Shown in pieces: positions 8,092-17,706 of a stretch of DNA of 51,780 nucleotides. The DNA is from Neorhizobium sp. SHOUNA12A (GTDB taxonomy: Bacteria; Pseudomonadota; Alphaproteobacteria; Rhizobiales; Rhizobiaceae), in contig NZ_JALBGV010000042.1 in assembly GCF_023006505.1 (NCBI RefSeq), positions 1 to 51,780 on the forward strand, given 5' to 3'. The notes under the pieces are model-generated. The model was not told where the DNA came from, ran no database searches, and saw nothing but the letters and a program-made list of their open reading frames with translations. Position 1 is the stretch's first letter. Every line of letters begins with the position of its first letter. The position numbers and the translations under genes were made by a program.

Positions 8092-9771
8092 TCAGAACAA
8101 CCCCTCCACGAAACCATCCTCGTTCAGAAAGATGCGTTCCGCGGACGGCACGCGCGGCAGACCGGGCATGGTCATGATCTCGCCGGTGATAGCGACGACA
8201 AAACCGGCGCCGGCCGAAAGCCGCACTTCGCGCACATGCACGATGTGACCCTCCGGCGCACCGCGCAAGGCGGGGTCGGTCGAGAAGGAATATTGCGTCT
8301 TGGCGATGCAGATCGGCAGGTCGCCGTAACCCTGCTCCTCCCAGGCCTTCAGCTGGTCGCGCACGCCCCGGTCGGTGGTGACTTCGCCGGCATGATAGAT
8401 CTTCGAGGCGATGATCTCGATCTTTTCGAGGAGCGGCAGGTGATCGGGATAGAGCGGCTGGAATTTCGCCTGGCCGCCCTCGGCAAGCTCGACCACCTTG
8501 AGGGCAAGCTCCTCGATGCCGGCGGACCCTTCCGCCCAATGCCGGCAGACAATGCCATCGGCGCCGTGCCGCGCTGCGTAGTCCTTGACGGCGGCGATCT
8601 CATCCTCCGTATCCGAGGTGAAATGGTTGATGGCGACGACCACCGGCACGCCGAATTTCCGCACATTGGCGATATGGCGGCCGAGATTGGCAGCACCCCG
8701 CTTCAGCGCCTCGACATTCTCCTGGCCCAGATCCTCTTTTTTCACCCCGCCGTTCATCTTCAATGCCCGCACGGTGGCGACGATGACGGCCGCATTCGGC
8801 TTCAGCCCCGCCTTGCGGCACTTGATGTCGAAGAATTTTTCGGCGCCGAGATCGGCCCCGAAACCCGCTTCCGTCACCACATAGTCGCCGAGCTTCAGCG
8901 CCGTGCGCGTGGCGATCACCGAATTGCAGCCATGGGCGATATTGGCGAACGGCCCGCCATGCACAAAGGCCGGATTGTTTTCGAGCGTCTGCACCAGGTT
9001 CGGCTGCATCGCGTCCTTCAACAGTACCGTCATCGCCTTGTCGGCCTTGAGGTCGCGGGCAAACACCGGCGAGCGGTCGAACCGGTAACCGATGACGATG
9101 TCGCCGAGCCGCCTTTCGAGGTCCTTGAGGTCGGCGGCCAGGCACAGGATCGCCATCACTTCCGAGGCGACGGTGATATCGAAGCCGCTCTCGCGTGGAA
9201 AACCGTTGGCGACGCCGCCGAGCGATACGACCGTCTGGCGCAGCGCCCGGTCGTTCATGTCCATCACCCGCCGCCAGCTGATTCGCCTTGTATCCATGTT
9301 CTCGGCATTGCCCCAGTAGATATGGTTGTCGATCATCGTCGACAGCAGGTTATGGGCAGACGTGATGGCGTGGAAATCGCCGGTGAAATGCAGGTTGATG
9401 TCTTCCATCGGAATGACCTGCGCATACCCGCCGCCGGCCGCTCCACCCTTGACCCCGAAACAGGGGCCGAGCGAAGGCTCGCGCACGCAGATGACGGCCC
9501 TCTTTCCGATCCGGTTCAGCCCGTCACCGAGGCCGACGGTGGTGGTCGTCTTCCCCTCGCCCGCTGGCGTCGGGTTGATGGCGGTGACGAGGATCAGCTT
9601 GCCATCCTTCTTTCCCGAAAGCGACGCGATGAACTCCGCCCCGACCTTCGCCTTGTCGTGGCCATAGGGAGCGAGCGCCTCGACCGGGATGCCGAGCTTC
9701 GCGCCGATCTCCGTGATCGGCTTCTTTTTCGCGGCGCGTGCGATTTCGATGTCGGATCTGACCTCTGCCAT
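8092..9771 (-). CDS. fhs: Formate-tetrahydrofolate ligase
   Basis: This 559-residue protein has the full length of formyltetrahydrofolate synthetase. The ATP-binding P-loop [10 protein letters not shown] is at residues 68-77, and the family signature [27 protein letters not shown] follows near residue 110. It joins formate and tetrahydrofolate with ATP to give 10-formyltetrahydrofolate for purine and one-carbon metabolism in the cytoplasm. The gene is monocistronic, with about 170 bases on the far side before the TonB-dependent receptor. All expected regions are present and I see no truncation. Confidence 0.97.
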   Translation of the reverse strand: MAEVRSDIEIARAAKKKPITEIGAKLGIPVEALAPYGHDKAKVGAEFIASLSGKKDGKLILVTAINPTPAGEGKTTTTVGLGDGLNRIGKRAVICVREPSLGPCFGVKGGAAGGGYAQVIPMEDINLHFTGDFHAITSAHNLLSTMIDNHIYWGNAENMDTRRISWRRVMDMNDRALRQTVVSLGGVANGFPRESGFDITVASEVMAILCLAADLKDLERRLGDIVIGYRFDRSPVFARDLKADKAMTVLLKDAMQPNLVQTLENNPAFVHGGPFANIAHGCNSVIATRTALKLGDYVVTEAGFGADLGAEKFFDIKCRKAGLKPNAAVIVATVRALKMNGGVKKEDLGQENVEALKRGAANLGRHIANVRKFGVPVVVAINHFTSDTEDEIAAVKDYAARHGADGIVCRHWAEGSAGIEELALKVVELAEGGQAKFQPLYPDHLPLLEKIEIIASKIYHAGEVTTDRGVRDQLKAWEEQGYGDLPICIAKTQYSFSTDPALRGAPEGHIVHVREVRLSAGAGFVVAITGEIMTMPGLPRVPSAERIFLNEDGFVEGLF

Positions 9772-9941
9772 AGCTTCGCTCCCCCAAGTGCTTTCGGATC
9801 AAACATGTCCTTGCGGTTATGGTTAGCGAAGGAAAGGCTATGTGAATAGCCGCAACCGGATAGCCGCCCGGAGCGTGCACAAGGAAAAGGGCGGCACGAT
9901 CGCTCGCACCACCTCTCAGGCGGCCCCGCCGATGTATTGGT

Positions 9942-12188
9942 TCAGAACCGCTGGGTTAGAGAGAGTTTGAACGACCGGCCCGGTTCCGAATAAAAGGCAA
10001 CCGGCTGGTTGGTGCTGCTTGCGGTAGTCGGGTTCACGCCGCGAACACCGACCGCGTTGTAGTAGCGCGTGTCGAAGATGTTATAGACGCCGGCCTGAAT
10101 GCGAAGCCCCTTGGTCTGTTCCGGCTCCCACCAGCCCGTGAGGTTGGCAATACCGTAACCGGGCGCCTCGAAGGTATTGGTCTGGCCGTCTGGACGCATG
10201 CCGGTGGAGAAGATTCCGGTCAGCTCTGTGCCCCATGTTTCCTGATTGTAACCGACGCCGACGATGGCTTTGAACGGTGCGATCGTGCGGATGTACTCGT
10301 TCGTCCTGGTATCCCTGCCGAAGGCATAGGCGAGCGAACCATGCGTGTAGAAGCCGTTTGCGAATTCCTTGCGCACCTTTGCCTCGACGCCGGAAATCTC
10401 CACATTGCCGCGGTTGCGATAGGTGTTGATGGTACCTGGCCCGAATGGCGGGGCGGGAGATGCCCACAATGTCGTGCTCTCGACAACCTGATCGATGAAG
10501 TTCTTGTACCTGTTATGGAACAGGGTGAGCTTGCCGGTCAGGTCGGCATCCTGGTAGGTCGCGCCGATTTCGAAGCCGTTGCTGGTTTCAGCCTTGAGGG
10601 TGGGGTTGCCCACGACGATATAACCCGCCGTGGCTATGTTCGAGAACATCAGGTAGAGTTCGTTCATCGTCGGGGCGCGATAGGCCATGGACCACTGCGC
10701 GAAAAGCTGAACTTCCGGCGTCAGGTCGTATGTCGCCAACAGCTTCGGGGAGAACTGCGAACCATTGGTGCCGCTCGGATATCCAATCGGGCTGCTGTAG
10801 CCGGCATTGCCCGACAGCAACGGATCCGGATCAAAATCGTAAGCGTCGAAGCGGATGCCTGGCGTCAGCGTGAAACTGCTGTTGCCGAAAGACATCTGGT
10901 CTTCGAGATAAAGACCCAGTGACTTGCCCGTGACGTCCGGCATATCGGATTCGGAAGCCGCGGTAGAACCCGCCGTATTGGCATAAAGATATTCGTTGAA
11001 GTACTGCAGCGATGCGGCGCCACCGAAGCGAACGGTATGGTCGATGCCTCCGGTCGAGAAATCCGATTCCAGTCCGCCAATGATGCCGTAGGCGTTGTTC
11101 TGCATGCTGTCATGGCGGATATAGGTAGTGCCGTTGTTCCGCAGGCTGCCTGAGCCGGACTCCTGCGCAAGGCGCTGCCAGTAGAGAGAGAGGTTGGCGC
11201 GGCTGATCGGGGAGCCGGCTTCCGGCGCCTCGTATTCGTAGTCGAGGGACACGCGGTCGCGCTCTCTTCTTTCGTCGCCGCTATATTCACCGGTAAGGTA
11301 AGATGTGGCAGCGGTGCCGCCCCACAGCGTCCTCAGGTCGGTGTCGCTTTTCGACAGGAACCGTTCCGCTGTGATCCCGATGCGATGCCCGCCCTCGATG
11401 TCATGGCGAATCTTGAACATCAGGTTGCTCTGATCCGTCTCGGAGGGGTTGGGAACCGTCCGGGCGGATCCGTCGATATCGCGGACGCCACGATTGTCAC
11501 GCTCAAGTCCGCGCTTGTAGGCGCCCTGGAAAAGGATGGAGGTGTTTTCTATCTTCTTGGCGACGGCGAGCGAACCACCGACGCTGCGATCTTCGCTGGA
11601 GGTATCTGCCTTTACGACGCCACCCCAATCTTTGTCCGGACCAATCAGGTCTTCCGGCTCCAGCGTGCGCAGAACCAGAGCGCCGCCGAGGGCGCCAGAG
11701 CCGATGCGGCTCGAATCGGCGCCGCGTACCACGTTCACTGTCGCGAGGGAGGAGAAGTCGAAGGTGGAATTCGTGCTGCTCAGGCTGGTCGTCGCCTGGC
11801 CTTCACGGGCGAAGTTCTCGAAATACTGGATCGGGATGCCATCGACGAGGGTCACGACGCGAGCGCCGCCAAGACCGCGAAGGAAGAGACCGCCGGGCTT
11901 TCCGGGCTTGGTATCGACATAGTCAACGCCCGCTTCGGTGGTTCTCCCCAGGTCCTGCAGGTTTACGATATCCCGCTTGCGGATATCTTCCGCCGTGGTC
12001 TGGCTCGCAAGCGGCGTGTCTGCGGCTAGGCTGCCCGCCTTCACCCGTTTCCCCTTGAGCACGATCGGCTTCAGCGTCGTGTCCGTCTGGGGCTGTGCGG
12101 CCTGCTGGGCGGCCGCGCCGCAGGCGAGGGAAAACACCGCGAGCGCGGTGCAGGTGGCAAGGGTGGATCGCAGACGTCGCGTGACCAT
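9942..12188 (-). CDS. hmuR: TonB-dependent heme/hemoglobin receptor
   Basis: This 748-residue outer-membrane receptor starts MVTRRLRSTLATCTALAV with a signal peptide ending near the ACGAAAQQAAQ stretch. AGGACAG supports this start over a longer frame. A plug domain follows (GGLFLRGLGGARVVTLVDGIPIQ in part), then a 22-strand beta-barrel ending in a C-terminal Phe (LSLTQRF). The FRAP-like YRAPTMNELY and NPNL-like GNPTL motifs place it among hemin receptors of the HmuR/ShmR/BhuR type. No His lies between those motifs, where Yersinia HemR-type proteins have one. Two RirA-type iron boxes lie upstream. No heme ABC transporter genes are in the window. Confidence 0.88.
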   Translation of the reverse strand: MVTRRLRSTLATCTALAVFSLACGAAAQQAAQPQTDTTLKPIVLKGKRVKAGSLAADTPLASQTTAEDIRKRDIVNLQDLGRTTEAGVDYVDTKPGKPGGLFLRGLGGARVVTLVDGIPIQYFENFAREGQATTSLSSTNSTFDFSSLATVNVVRGADSSRIGSGALGGALVLRTLEPEDLIGPDKDWGGVVKADTSSEDRSVGGSLAVAKKIENTSILFQGAYKRGLERDNRGVRDIDGSARTVPNPSETDQSNLMFKIRHDIEGGHRIGITAERFLSKSDTDLRTLWGGTAATSYLTGEYSGDERRERDRVSLDYEYEAPEAGSPISRANLSLYWQRLAQESGSGSLRNNGTTYIRHDSMQNNAYGIIGGLESDFSTGGIDHTVRFGGAASLQYFNEYLYANTAGSTAASESDMPDVTGKSLGLYLEDQMSFGNSSFTLTPGIRFDAYDFDPDPLLSGNAGYSSPIGYPSGTNGSQFSPKLLATYDLTPEVQLFAQWSMAYRAPTMNELYLMFSNIATAGYIVVGNPTLKAETSNGFEIGATYQDADLTGKLTLFHNRYKNFIDQVVESTTLWASPAPPFGPGTINTYRNRGNVEISGVEAKVRKEFANGFYTHGSLAYAFGRDTRTNEYIRTIAPFKAIVGVGYNQETWGTELTGIFSTGMRPDGQTNTFEAPGYGIANLTGWWEPEQTKGLRIQAGVYNIFDTRYYNAVGVRGVNPTTASSTNQPVAFYSEPGRSFKLSLTQRF

Positions 12189-12307
12189 GACTGTCCTTTC
12201 AACAGGGCACACGAAACCGTCGGCACGCGCGAACGCACCGGAAAGGCGGCGGCCCTTTTTCAATTCTGGCAAGAATGTGGCGGGAGGCAGGAAATGCCTT
12301 ATTCATG

Positions 12308-12362
12308 CCATTAGAAAACATGAGTGTTATTGTCAATTATTAAAACATGACTCTAATGATCA
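12308..12362 (-). promoter_or_regulatory. Promoter with two RirA-type iron-responsive operators
   Basis: Two copies of TGA-N9-TCA, the iron-responsive operator bound by RirA in rhizobia, lie at 12321-12335 (TGAGTGTTATTGTCA) and 12348-12362 (TGACTCTAATGATCA). On the minus strand a perfect TTGACA (-35, complement of 12331-12336) overlaps the first box, with a weak TAATGG -10 (12308-12313) 17 bases on. Repressor bound here would block polymerase when iron is plentiful. This fits the downstream heme receptor. Confidence 0.75.
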
Positions 12363-12411
12363 TATTTATGCGAGGCTGGTCCGATGGCAAAAATACAACA
12401 GGACTGAATGC

Positions 12412-12443
12412 AAAAAAGGCCCGGATCGCTCCGAGCCTTTTGG
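12412..12443 (-). terminator. Intrinsic terminator downstream of putA
   Basis: On the minus strand GGCTCGGA (part of 12430-12437) folds with TCCGGGCC in a hairpin flanked by AAAAGGC/GCCTTTT arms (12414-12420 and 12435-12441), running into a T tract ending at 12412. It is about 145 bases beyond the putA stop and separates putA from the heme receptor promoter. Confidence 0.7.
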
Positions 12444-12544
12444 TTCTGGGTAGTCGCGCCGTCCGCGGGGGGCAAGAGATGGTCTGCCGCATCTGGCTCC
12501 AAAACGCCCCCGGCGCTTCGCTTTCGCTCGGCGCGTTCGACGCT

Positions 12545-12569
12545 CAAAACGCTCCACTGGAGTGTTTTG
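12545..12569. repeat. Short hairpin near the putA 3' end
   Basis: CAAAACGCTCC (12545-12555) pairs with GGAGTGTTTTG (12559-12569) across a 3-base loop, 11 pairs with one G-T. It lies between the putA stop and its terminator. A related hairpin with the core CTCCAATGGAG is at 46045-46063. It may be a dispersed repeat or protect the mRNA 3' end. Confidence 0.5.
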
Positions 12570-12588
12570 CCGGCTGCGCCGTCGCGTC

Positions 12589-15500
12589 TCACCCCTCCCC
12601 GATGGCGATCAGGCTGGCGTTGCCGCCGGCGGCAGCGGTGTTGACCGAGATCACCTGCTCTTCGGCAAACCGCATCAGGTAGGCGGGGCCGCCCGCCTTG
12701 AAGCCGGTGCCGGAAAGGCCGGAGCCGCCGAAGGGCTGGGTGCCGACCACGGCGCCGATCATGTTGCGGTTGACATAGACATTGCCGGTATCGAGCGCCT
12801 CCGTCACCTTGCGGATCGTCGCCTCGATGCGGCTGTGGATGCCGAGCGTCAGGCCGTAGCCTGTCGCGTCGATCGCCGAAAGCACCTTGTCGAACTCCTT
12901 CGCCTTCCAGCGCACCACATGCAGGACCGGACCGAACACTTCCTTGGTCAGCACTGAGGCGCTGTCGAGTTCGATGATGTGGGGGGCGAAGAAATTGCCG
13001 GTCTGCGGCGCCCCCCCGGCGTAACGTATCTTCTGCTTTCTCGCCAGCATGTCCGCGACGTGATCGGCCAGCATTTGTCTCTGGTTCTCGTCGATGATCG
13101 GCCCGACATCGGTATTCTGTTTCGCCGGGTCGGCGAGATTGAGCTCGGCCGCCGCCCCCTCAATCATCTTCAGCATGCCGTCGGCGATATCCTCCTGCAG
13201 AAAAAGGATGCGCAGCGCCGAGCAGCGCTGACCGGCGGAGCGGAAGGCAGAAACAACCACGTCGTCCGCCACCTGTTCCGAAAGCGCCGTCGCATCGACG
13301 ATCATCGCGTTGATGCCGCCGGTCTCGGCGATAAAGGGCACGATCGGCCCGTCCTTGGCGGCCAGCGCCCGGTTGATCGCATGCGCCGTCTTCGTAGAGC
13401 CCGTGAAGGCGATGCCGGCGAGCTTGCGATGCGCGGTGATCGCCGAGCCGACATCCGGGCCGCCCGGCACCAGCGCCAGCACCTCGGCCGGAACCCCTGC
13501 CTGGTGGAACAGCTTGATCGCCTCATGGGCGATCAGCGGCGTTTGTGGCGCCGGCTTTGCGACGACCGTATTGCCGGCCACCAGCGCCGCCGAAATCTGC
13601 CCGAGGAAAATCGCCAGCGGGAAGTTCCACGGCGAAATACAGCCGAACACGCCGCGGCCGCGCCAAAAATGGCGGTTGTCCTCGCCGGTCGGTCCCGGCA
13701 TCAGGCTCGGCATGGCGAACAGCTCGCGGCCCTTGTCGGCGTAGTAGCGGCAGAAATCCACCGCCTCGCGGATTTCGGCGATCCCGTCATCCAGCGTCTT
13801 GCCGGCCTCGGCAGCAAGCAGCGCCAGCAGCCGGTCGCGGTTTTCCTCCATCAGCCCGGCGGCCCGCTCCAGGCAGGCAGCGCGGATTTCCACCGGCTGG
13901 CGCGACCAGGCCCGGAAAGCCTTGGCCGCAGCCGTGAAGGCTGCATCCACATCTGCCGGCGTCGCATCGCGCACGGTGCCGACGATCTTCGAACGATCTG
14001 CCGGCGAGCGAACCGGCTTTTCCTCCGCCTTGGAGGTGACGCCCGCCGCCAACGGCCCCGCCTTTACCTCGCCCCACGATTTGGAGACGCTCGCCATCAA
14101 CCGCTCGAGCTCGACCCGGTGGCCGAATTCGAAACCGGCGCTGTTCTTGCGCCGGCCGTAGATGTCGGAGGGAAGCGGGATCTGCTTGTGCCGGGCGCTG
14201 ATGCCGTCATCGAGGCCAAGCCGCGCGGCCGGCCGTTCGAGCAGCTTTTCGACCGGAACCTGCTTGTCGCCGGCAACCGCCACGAAGGAGGAGTTGGCGC
14301 CGTTTTCGAGAAGCCGGCGGACGAGATAGGCGAGCAGGTCGCGATAACCGCCGACCGGCGCATAGATGCGGCAGGCGATGCGGTCATTGCTTTCCAGCAG
14401 ATCGTCGTAGAGCGCCTCTCCCATTCCGTGCAGCCGCTGGAATTCGAAGCCGGTGCGGTCCGGGCCGGCAAGCTCCAGGATGGTCGAGACGGTCAACGCG
14501 TTATGGGTCGCAAATTGCGGAAAGATCCGCGCCCGCTTGGCGAGAAGCTGCTGAGCGCAGGCGAGATAGGCAAGATCTGTCGCCGGCTTGCGGGTCCAGA
14601 CCGGATAGTCCTCGATCCCCCGCTCCTGCGCCCGCTTCACCTCGGTGTCCCAATAGGCGCCCTTGACGAGCCGCACCATCATCCGCCGGCCATGCGTGGT
14701 GCAGAGTTGGTCAATATAGTCGATCACCGCCGGAGCCCGCTTCTGATAGGCCTGGATCGCCAGGCCGAACCCGTCCCAGCCGGCTAGCGACGGATCGGAG
14801 AAGGTAGCGGCGATCACATCGAGCGACAGTTCCAGCCGGTCGGCCTCTTCCGCGTCGACAGTGAAGTTGAGCTGGTGTTCCTTGGCCATCCGGGCGAGAT
14901 CCAGAAGGTCGGGTACCAGTTCAGCCATCACCCGGTCATGGTGGGTGGCGAGGTAGCGCGGATGCAGCGCCGAAAGTTTGACGGAAATGCCCATCCGGTC
15001 GGGAAGCTGCCTGCCCTTACCGTGTTTTTTCATATGCGCACCGATCGACTGGATCGCATCGGCATAGGAGCGGAAATAACGCTTGGCGTCTTCTGCCGTG
15101 CGGGCGCCCTCGCCCAGCATGTCGAAGGAATGGCGGTAGCCTTTCTCCTCGCTCTTGGCCGCGCGCACTAGTGCATCCTTCATCGTCTCGCCGAGCACGA
15201 AATGGTGGCCGAGGAAACGCATCGCCTGCTTGGTGGCGGTGCGCACGGTCGGCAGGCCGACGCGCTTGACGAGGCCGCGCAGGATTCCCTCGGGCGTCTC
15301 GCCCGGGCCGATGACGCGCGCCGAAACCGCAAGCGCCCAGGCGGAGGCCGACACGAACCAGCTTTCGCCGGAGGCCTCATGAGTGCTCCAGCCACCTTCG
15401 CGCAGCTTGTCCTCGATCAGCCGGTCCTGGGTCAAGGCATCGGGCACGCGGAGCAGCGCCTCGGCAAGCACCATCAGCGCCAGCCCTTCCCGGGTCGAAA

Positions 15501-15711
15501 GCCCATATTCGCGCAAGAAGTCCTCGACGCCGCCGACCTTGCCGGCCCCGTCGCGGATGGCATTGACCATCCGCCGCGCCCGCTGGTCGATCGCCGCGTC
15601 CTGCGCCGACGTGAAGCTGGTGCGGGCGGCGAACTGCCGGATCAGCCGGTCGTCGTCACCGGCATAGGGCGCATTGAAGGGAATGAAGGGCTCGGTCAGA
15701 ATCTGGCTCAT
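12589..15711 (-). CDS. putA: Bifunctional proline dehydrogenase / P5C dehydrogenase PutA
   Basis: This 1040-residue protein combines an FAD-dependent proline dehydrogenase barrel (about residues 150-470) and an NAD-dependent glutamate-semialdehyde dehydrogenase (about 560-1000). The second domain shows the catalytic Glu region PFIAETGGINAM and the catalytic Cys in SAGQRCSALR. Together they oxidise proline to glutamate. The protein lacks the N-terminal ribbon-helix-helix DNA-binding domain of enterobacterial PutA, so it is the short type and relies on the separate regulator PutR, divergent at 15822. GGAG lies six bases before the ATG at 15711, which is favoured over the ATG at 15717. Confidence 0.97.
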   Translation of the reverse strand: MSQILTEPFIPFNAPYAGDDDRLIRQFAARTSFTSAQDAAIDQRARRMVNAIRDGAGKVGGVEDFLREYGLSTREGLALMVLAEALLRVPDALTQDRLIEDKLREGGWSTHEASGESWFVSASAWALAVSARVIGPGETPEGILRGLVKRVGLPTVRTATKQAMRFLGHHFVLGETMKDALVRAAKSEEKGYRHSFDMLGEGARTAEDAKRYFRSYADAIQSIGAHMKKHGKGRQLPDRMGISVKLSALHPRYLATHHDRVMAELVPDLLDLARMAKEHQLNFTVDAEEADRLELSLDVIAATFSDPSLAGWDGFGLAIQAYQKRAPAVIDYIDQLCTTHGRRMMVRLVKGAYWDTEVKRAQERGIEDYPVWTRKPATDLAYLACAQQLLAKRARIFPQFATHNALTVSTILELAGPDRTGFEFQRLHGMGEALYDDLLESNDRIACRIYAPVGGYRDLLAYLVRRLLENGANSSFVAVAGDKQVPVEKLLERPAARLGLDDGISARHKQIPLPSDIYGRRKNSAGFEFGHRVELERLMASVSKSWGEVKAGPLAAGVTSKAEEKPVRSPADRSKIVGTVRDATPADVDAAFTAAAKAFRAWSRQPVEIRAACLERAAGLMEENRDRLLALLAAEAGKTLDDGIAEIREAVDFCRYYADKGRELFAMPSLMPGPTGEDNRHFWRGRGVFGCISPWNFPLAIFLGQISAALVAGNTVVAKPAPQTPLIAHEAIKLFHQAGVPAEVLALVPGGPDVGSAITAHRKLAGIAFTGSTKTAHAINRALAAKDGPIVPFIAETGGINAMIVDATALSEQVADDVVVSAFRSAGQRCSALRILFLQEDIADGMLKMIEGAAAELNLADPAKQNTDVGPIIDENQRQMLADHVADMLARKQKIRYAGGAPQTGNFFAPHIIELDSASVLTKEVFGPVLHVVRWKAKEFDKVLSAIDATGYGLTLGIHSRIEATIRKVTEALDTGNVYVNRNMIGAVVGTQPFGGSGLSGTGFKAGGPAYLMRFAEEQVISVNTAAAGGNASLIAIGEG

Positions 15712-15821
15712 AGGCATCTCCGTTTCATTCTCTCCATAGCGGGAATTTCCTGGTGATTTCGGCGGATTTTTATGACATTAACGGAATATCTCACGGCAAC
15801 TCTGACAAAATGTAGCGAAAC

Positions 15822-16283
15822 ATGAAGGACATCGACCGTCTCGACCGAAAAATCCTCCGGGCGCTCCAGAAAGAGGGGCGCCTGAGCAACCTCGAACTCG
15901 CCGATCGCGTCTCGCTTTCACCCACGGCGACCGCCGAACGGGTCAAGCGGCTGACCCGCGAAGGATACATCACCGGTTATAGCGCTTTGCTGTCGCCGGA
16001 AAAGCTCGGGCGCAATCTGCTCGTCTTCGTACAGGTCAAGCTCGACCGCACCACGCCCGACGTTTTCGACGCATTCGCCGCCGCGGTGAAGCGCAGCGAC
16101 GACGTGATGGAATGCCACATGGTGGCAGGCGGTTTCGATTATCTGGTGAAGGCACGCGTCGCCGGAATGGAAGCCTACCGGCAGTTCCTCTCGGAGGTGA
16201 TTCTCCCGCTTCCGGGGGTCAGGGAAACCCACACTTATGCTGTCATGGAGGAAATTAAGGGAACCGGATATATCCCCGTATAA
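15822..16283 (+). CDS. putR: Lrp/AsnC-family regulator, probable PutR
   Basis: This 153-residue protein begins MKDIDRLDRKILRALQKEGR with an N-terminal helix-turn-helix (about residues 5-55), followed by the ligand-binding RAM domain with MVAGGFDYLVKARV. It is divergent from putA across 110 bases. In Agrobacterium and Rhodobacter an Lrp-type PutR in this position activates putA in response to proline, so the function follows from context and family. The intergenic region has no clear palindrome that I can assign as its site. Confidence 0.88.
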   Translation: MKDIDRLDRKILRALQKEGRLSNLELADRVSLSPTATAERVKRLTREGYITGYSALLSPEKLGRNLLVFVQVKLDRTTPDVFDAFAAAVKRSDDVMECHMVAGGFDYLVKARVAGMEAYRQFLSEVILPLPGVRETHTYAVMEEIKGTGYIPV

Positions 16284-16440
16284 ATCTTGACCCCGTAACT
16301 CCATGAATTCATGGAAATAAAGTGAGCCTATATCGGAAAACATAGCGGTTTCTGTTGCAACGCAGGAAATTTCGCTGGCTATTCAAACCGATTTGTATAT
16401 TTGTTAACGATTACATAAACCATCTGTCAGCTTCGCCCGC

Positions 16441-17166
16441 ATGATCACTTTGGAACGGCAATCGATTCTGAACAGCGAGATTTCCGCCGCGGATTCGCGG
16501 CTGGAAATATTTGCTGCCATGAAGCGCGTTGCCCACGAGTTCGGGTTTCGGCATATTACGCTTTTCACCGCCACCAGGGCGGATGAGACGCTTTTGTCGC
16601 GGATGATCGTCGAGACGACGCTGCCCGCAAGCTATGTCCAGGAATTTGACCGCCGCCGCCTTTTGAAGCTTTGTCCGGTCGCGCCGATCATCTCGAAATC
16701 GGCCCTTCCCTATTGTTGGTCGATCGACGATCCCGAAAGCGTGCGCGGTTTTCCGGTGCCGGTCGAGATGGACGAGTTGCAGCGCCGCTACGACATCATC
16801 ACCAGCGTCGCGATGGCGGTGCATTCGATCGATGGCGGCCGCTTCATGCTGCGCTTCGACGGCGTCCGGCATCGGCTGAGCCAGGTGGAGCTCAACGAGA
16901 TCGGCATGATCGTGCTGCATGCCTTCGATGTCTTCGACAAGATCCGCCGCAGTGCCAAGACCGGCACCGCCGGCCCCCTCACCACCCGCGAACTGGAGGT
17001 CGTCCGCTGGACGGCACAGGGCAAGACATCCTCCGAAATCGGACGGATTCTCTCGCTCTCGGACCACACCGTTAACGCATATATGACCAATGCCATAAAG
17101 AAACTGGATTGCGTCAACCGCACCCAGTTGGTAGCTAAGGCTCTGAGATTGAGACTCATAGTGTGA
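16441..17166 (+). CDS. LuxR-family regulator, solo type
   Basis: This 241-residue protein has an N-terminal autoinducer-binding-type domain (about residues 15-165) and a C-terminal LuxR helix-turn-helix (about 175-235, LTTRELEVVRWTAQGKTSSEIGRILSLSDHTVNAYM). The highly conserved Asp-Pro pair that contacts acyl-homoserine lactone in LuxR is replaced by Cys-Pro in LLKLCPVAPI. Ligand binding is therefore doubtful. No autoinducer synthase is nearby. It is followed at once by a PAS-domain gene, likely in the same transcript. A relation to rhizobial VisN/VisR-type regulators is possible but not shown. Confidence 0.85.
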   Translation: MITLERQSILNSEISAADSRLEIFAAMKRVAHEFGFRHITLFTATRADETLLSRMIVETTLPASYVQEFDRRRLLKLCPVAPIISKSALPYCWSIDDPESVRGFPVPVEMDELQRRYDIITSVAMAVHSIDGGRFMLRFDGVRHRLSQVELNEIGMIVLHAFDVFDKIRRSAKTGTAGPLTTRELEVVRWTAQGKTSSEIGRILSLSDHTVNAYMTNAIKKLDCVNRTQLVAKALRLRLIV

Positions 17167-17204
17167 GGTTGGGGCGTTATCTCCCGGCCTATGGGAGAAA
17201 AAGA

Positions 17205-17675
17205 TTGACGTTTTGGGTCGAACACACCGAAAAACGCGTCAATACTCAATACAAGGAAGTGGGGCTCTCGGCTGACGAGGTGGTGGAACTCGCCTCGGCC
17301 TTCCGTTTTTACGGTTATTGGCGGATCGACCTGGACACCGGCCACTTTTTCGCGACGGAGGATGTCTGTCGCATCCTGGGCCTGGAGCCCAAGGACGGTC
17401 CCATGAACATGGTCGCCATCACCGCGCGAATCCACCCTGACGACATGCCGCAGCTGATGGAGACCTTCGAGCGCGCCAGCGGCGAACGCCTGACCTATCA
17501 CAACATCTACCGCGTCAAGGCCGATGCCGAGCACTACAAATATGTTCGCAGCGTCGGCAAGTTCCGCGACAAGCCCGGCACGAGCGGCGAGGTCGTCGGC
17601 ATGACCTACGAGTTCTTTGCCGAACGTCCAGGCGTGACGTTCTTTCTCGACGAACCAAGTCTCCCGAAAACCTGA
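17205..17675 (+). CDS. PAS-domain protein
   Basis: A product of about 156 residues holds one PAS domain of the PAS_3 type (about residues 30-140), with YGYWRIDLDTGHFFATEDVCRILGL and HPDDMPQLMETFERA. No kinase, GGDEF or HTH output domain follows. The frame is open from a GTG at 17163 that overlaps the stop of the LuxR gene. GGGAGAA at 17193-17199 favours the in-frame TTG at 17205. Both starts are possible, and the overlap suggests translational coupling. The product may be a sensor partner of the LuxR protein; that is inference from adjacency. Confidence 0.78.
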   Translation: MTFWVEHTEKRVNTQYKEVGLSADEVVELASAFRFYGYWRIDLDTGHFFATEDVCRILGLEPKDGPMNMVAITARIHPDDMPQLMETFERASGERLTYHNIYRVKADAEHYKYVRSVGKFRDKPGTSGEVVGMTYEFFAERPGVTFFLDEPSLPKT

Positions 17676-17706
17676 ACCCCTAAAAACCCAACCGGCGCCA
17701 GCCGGC

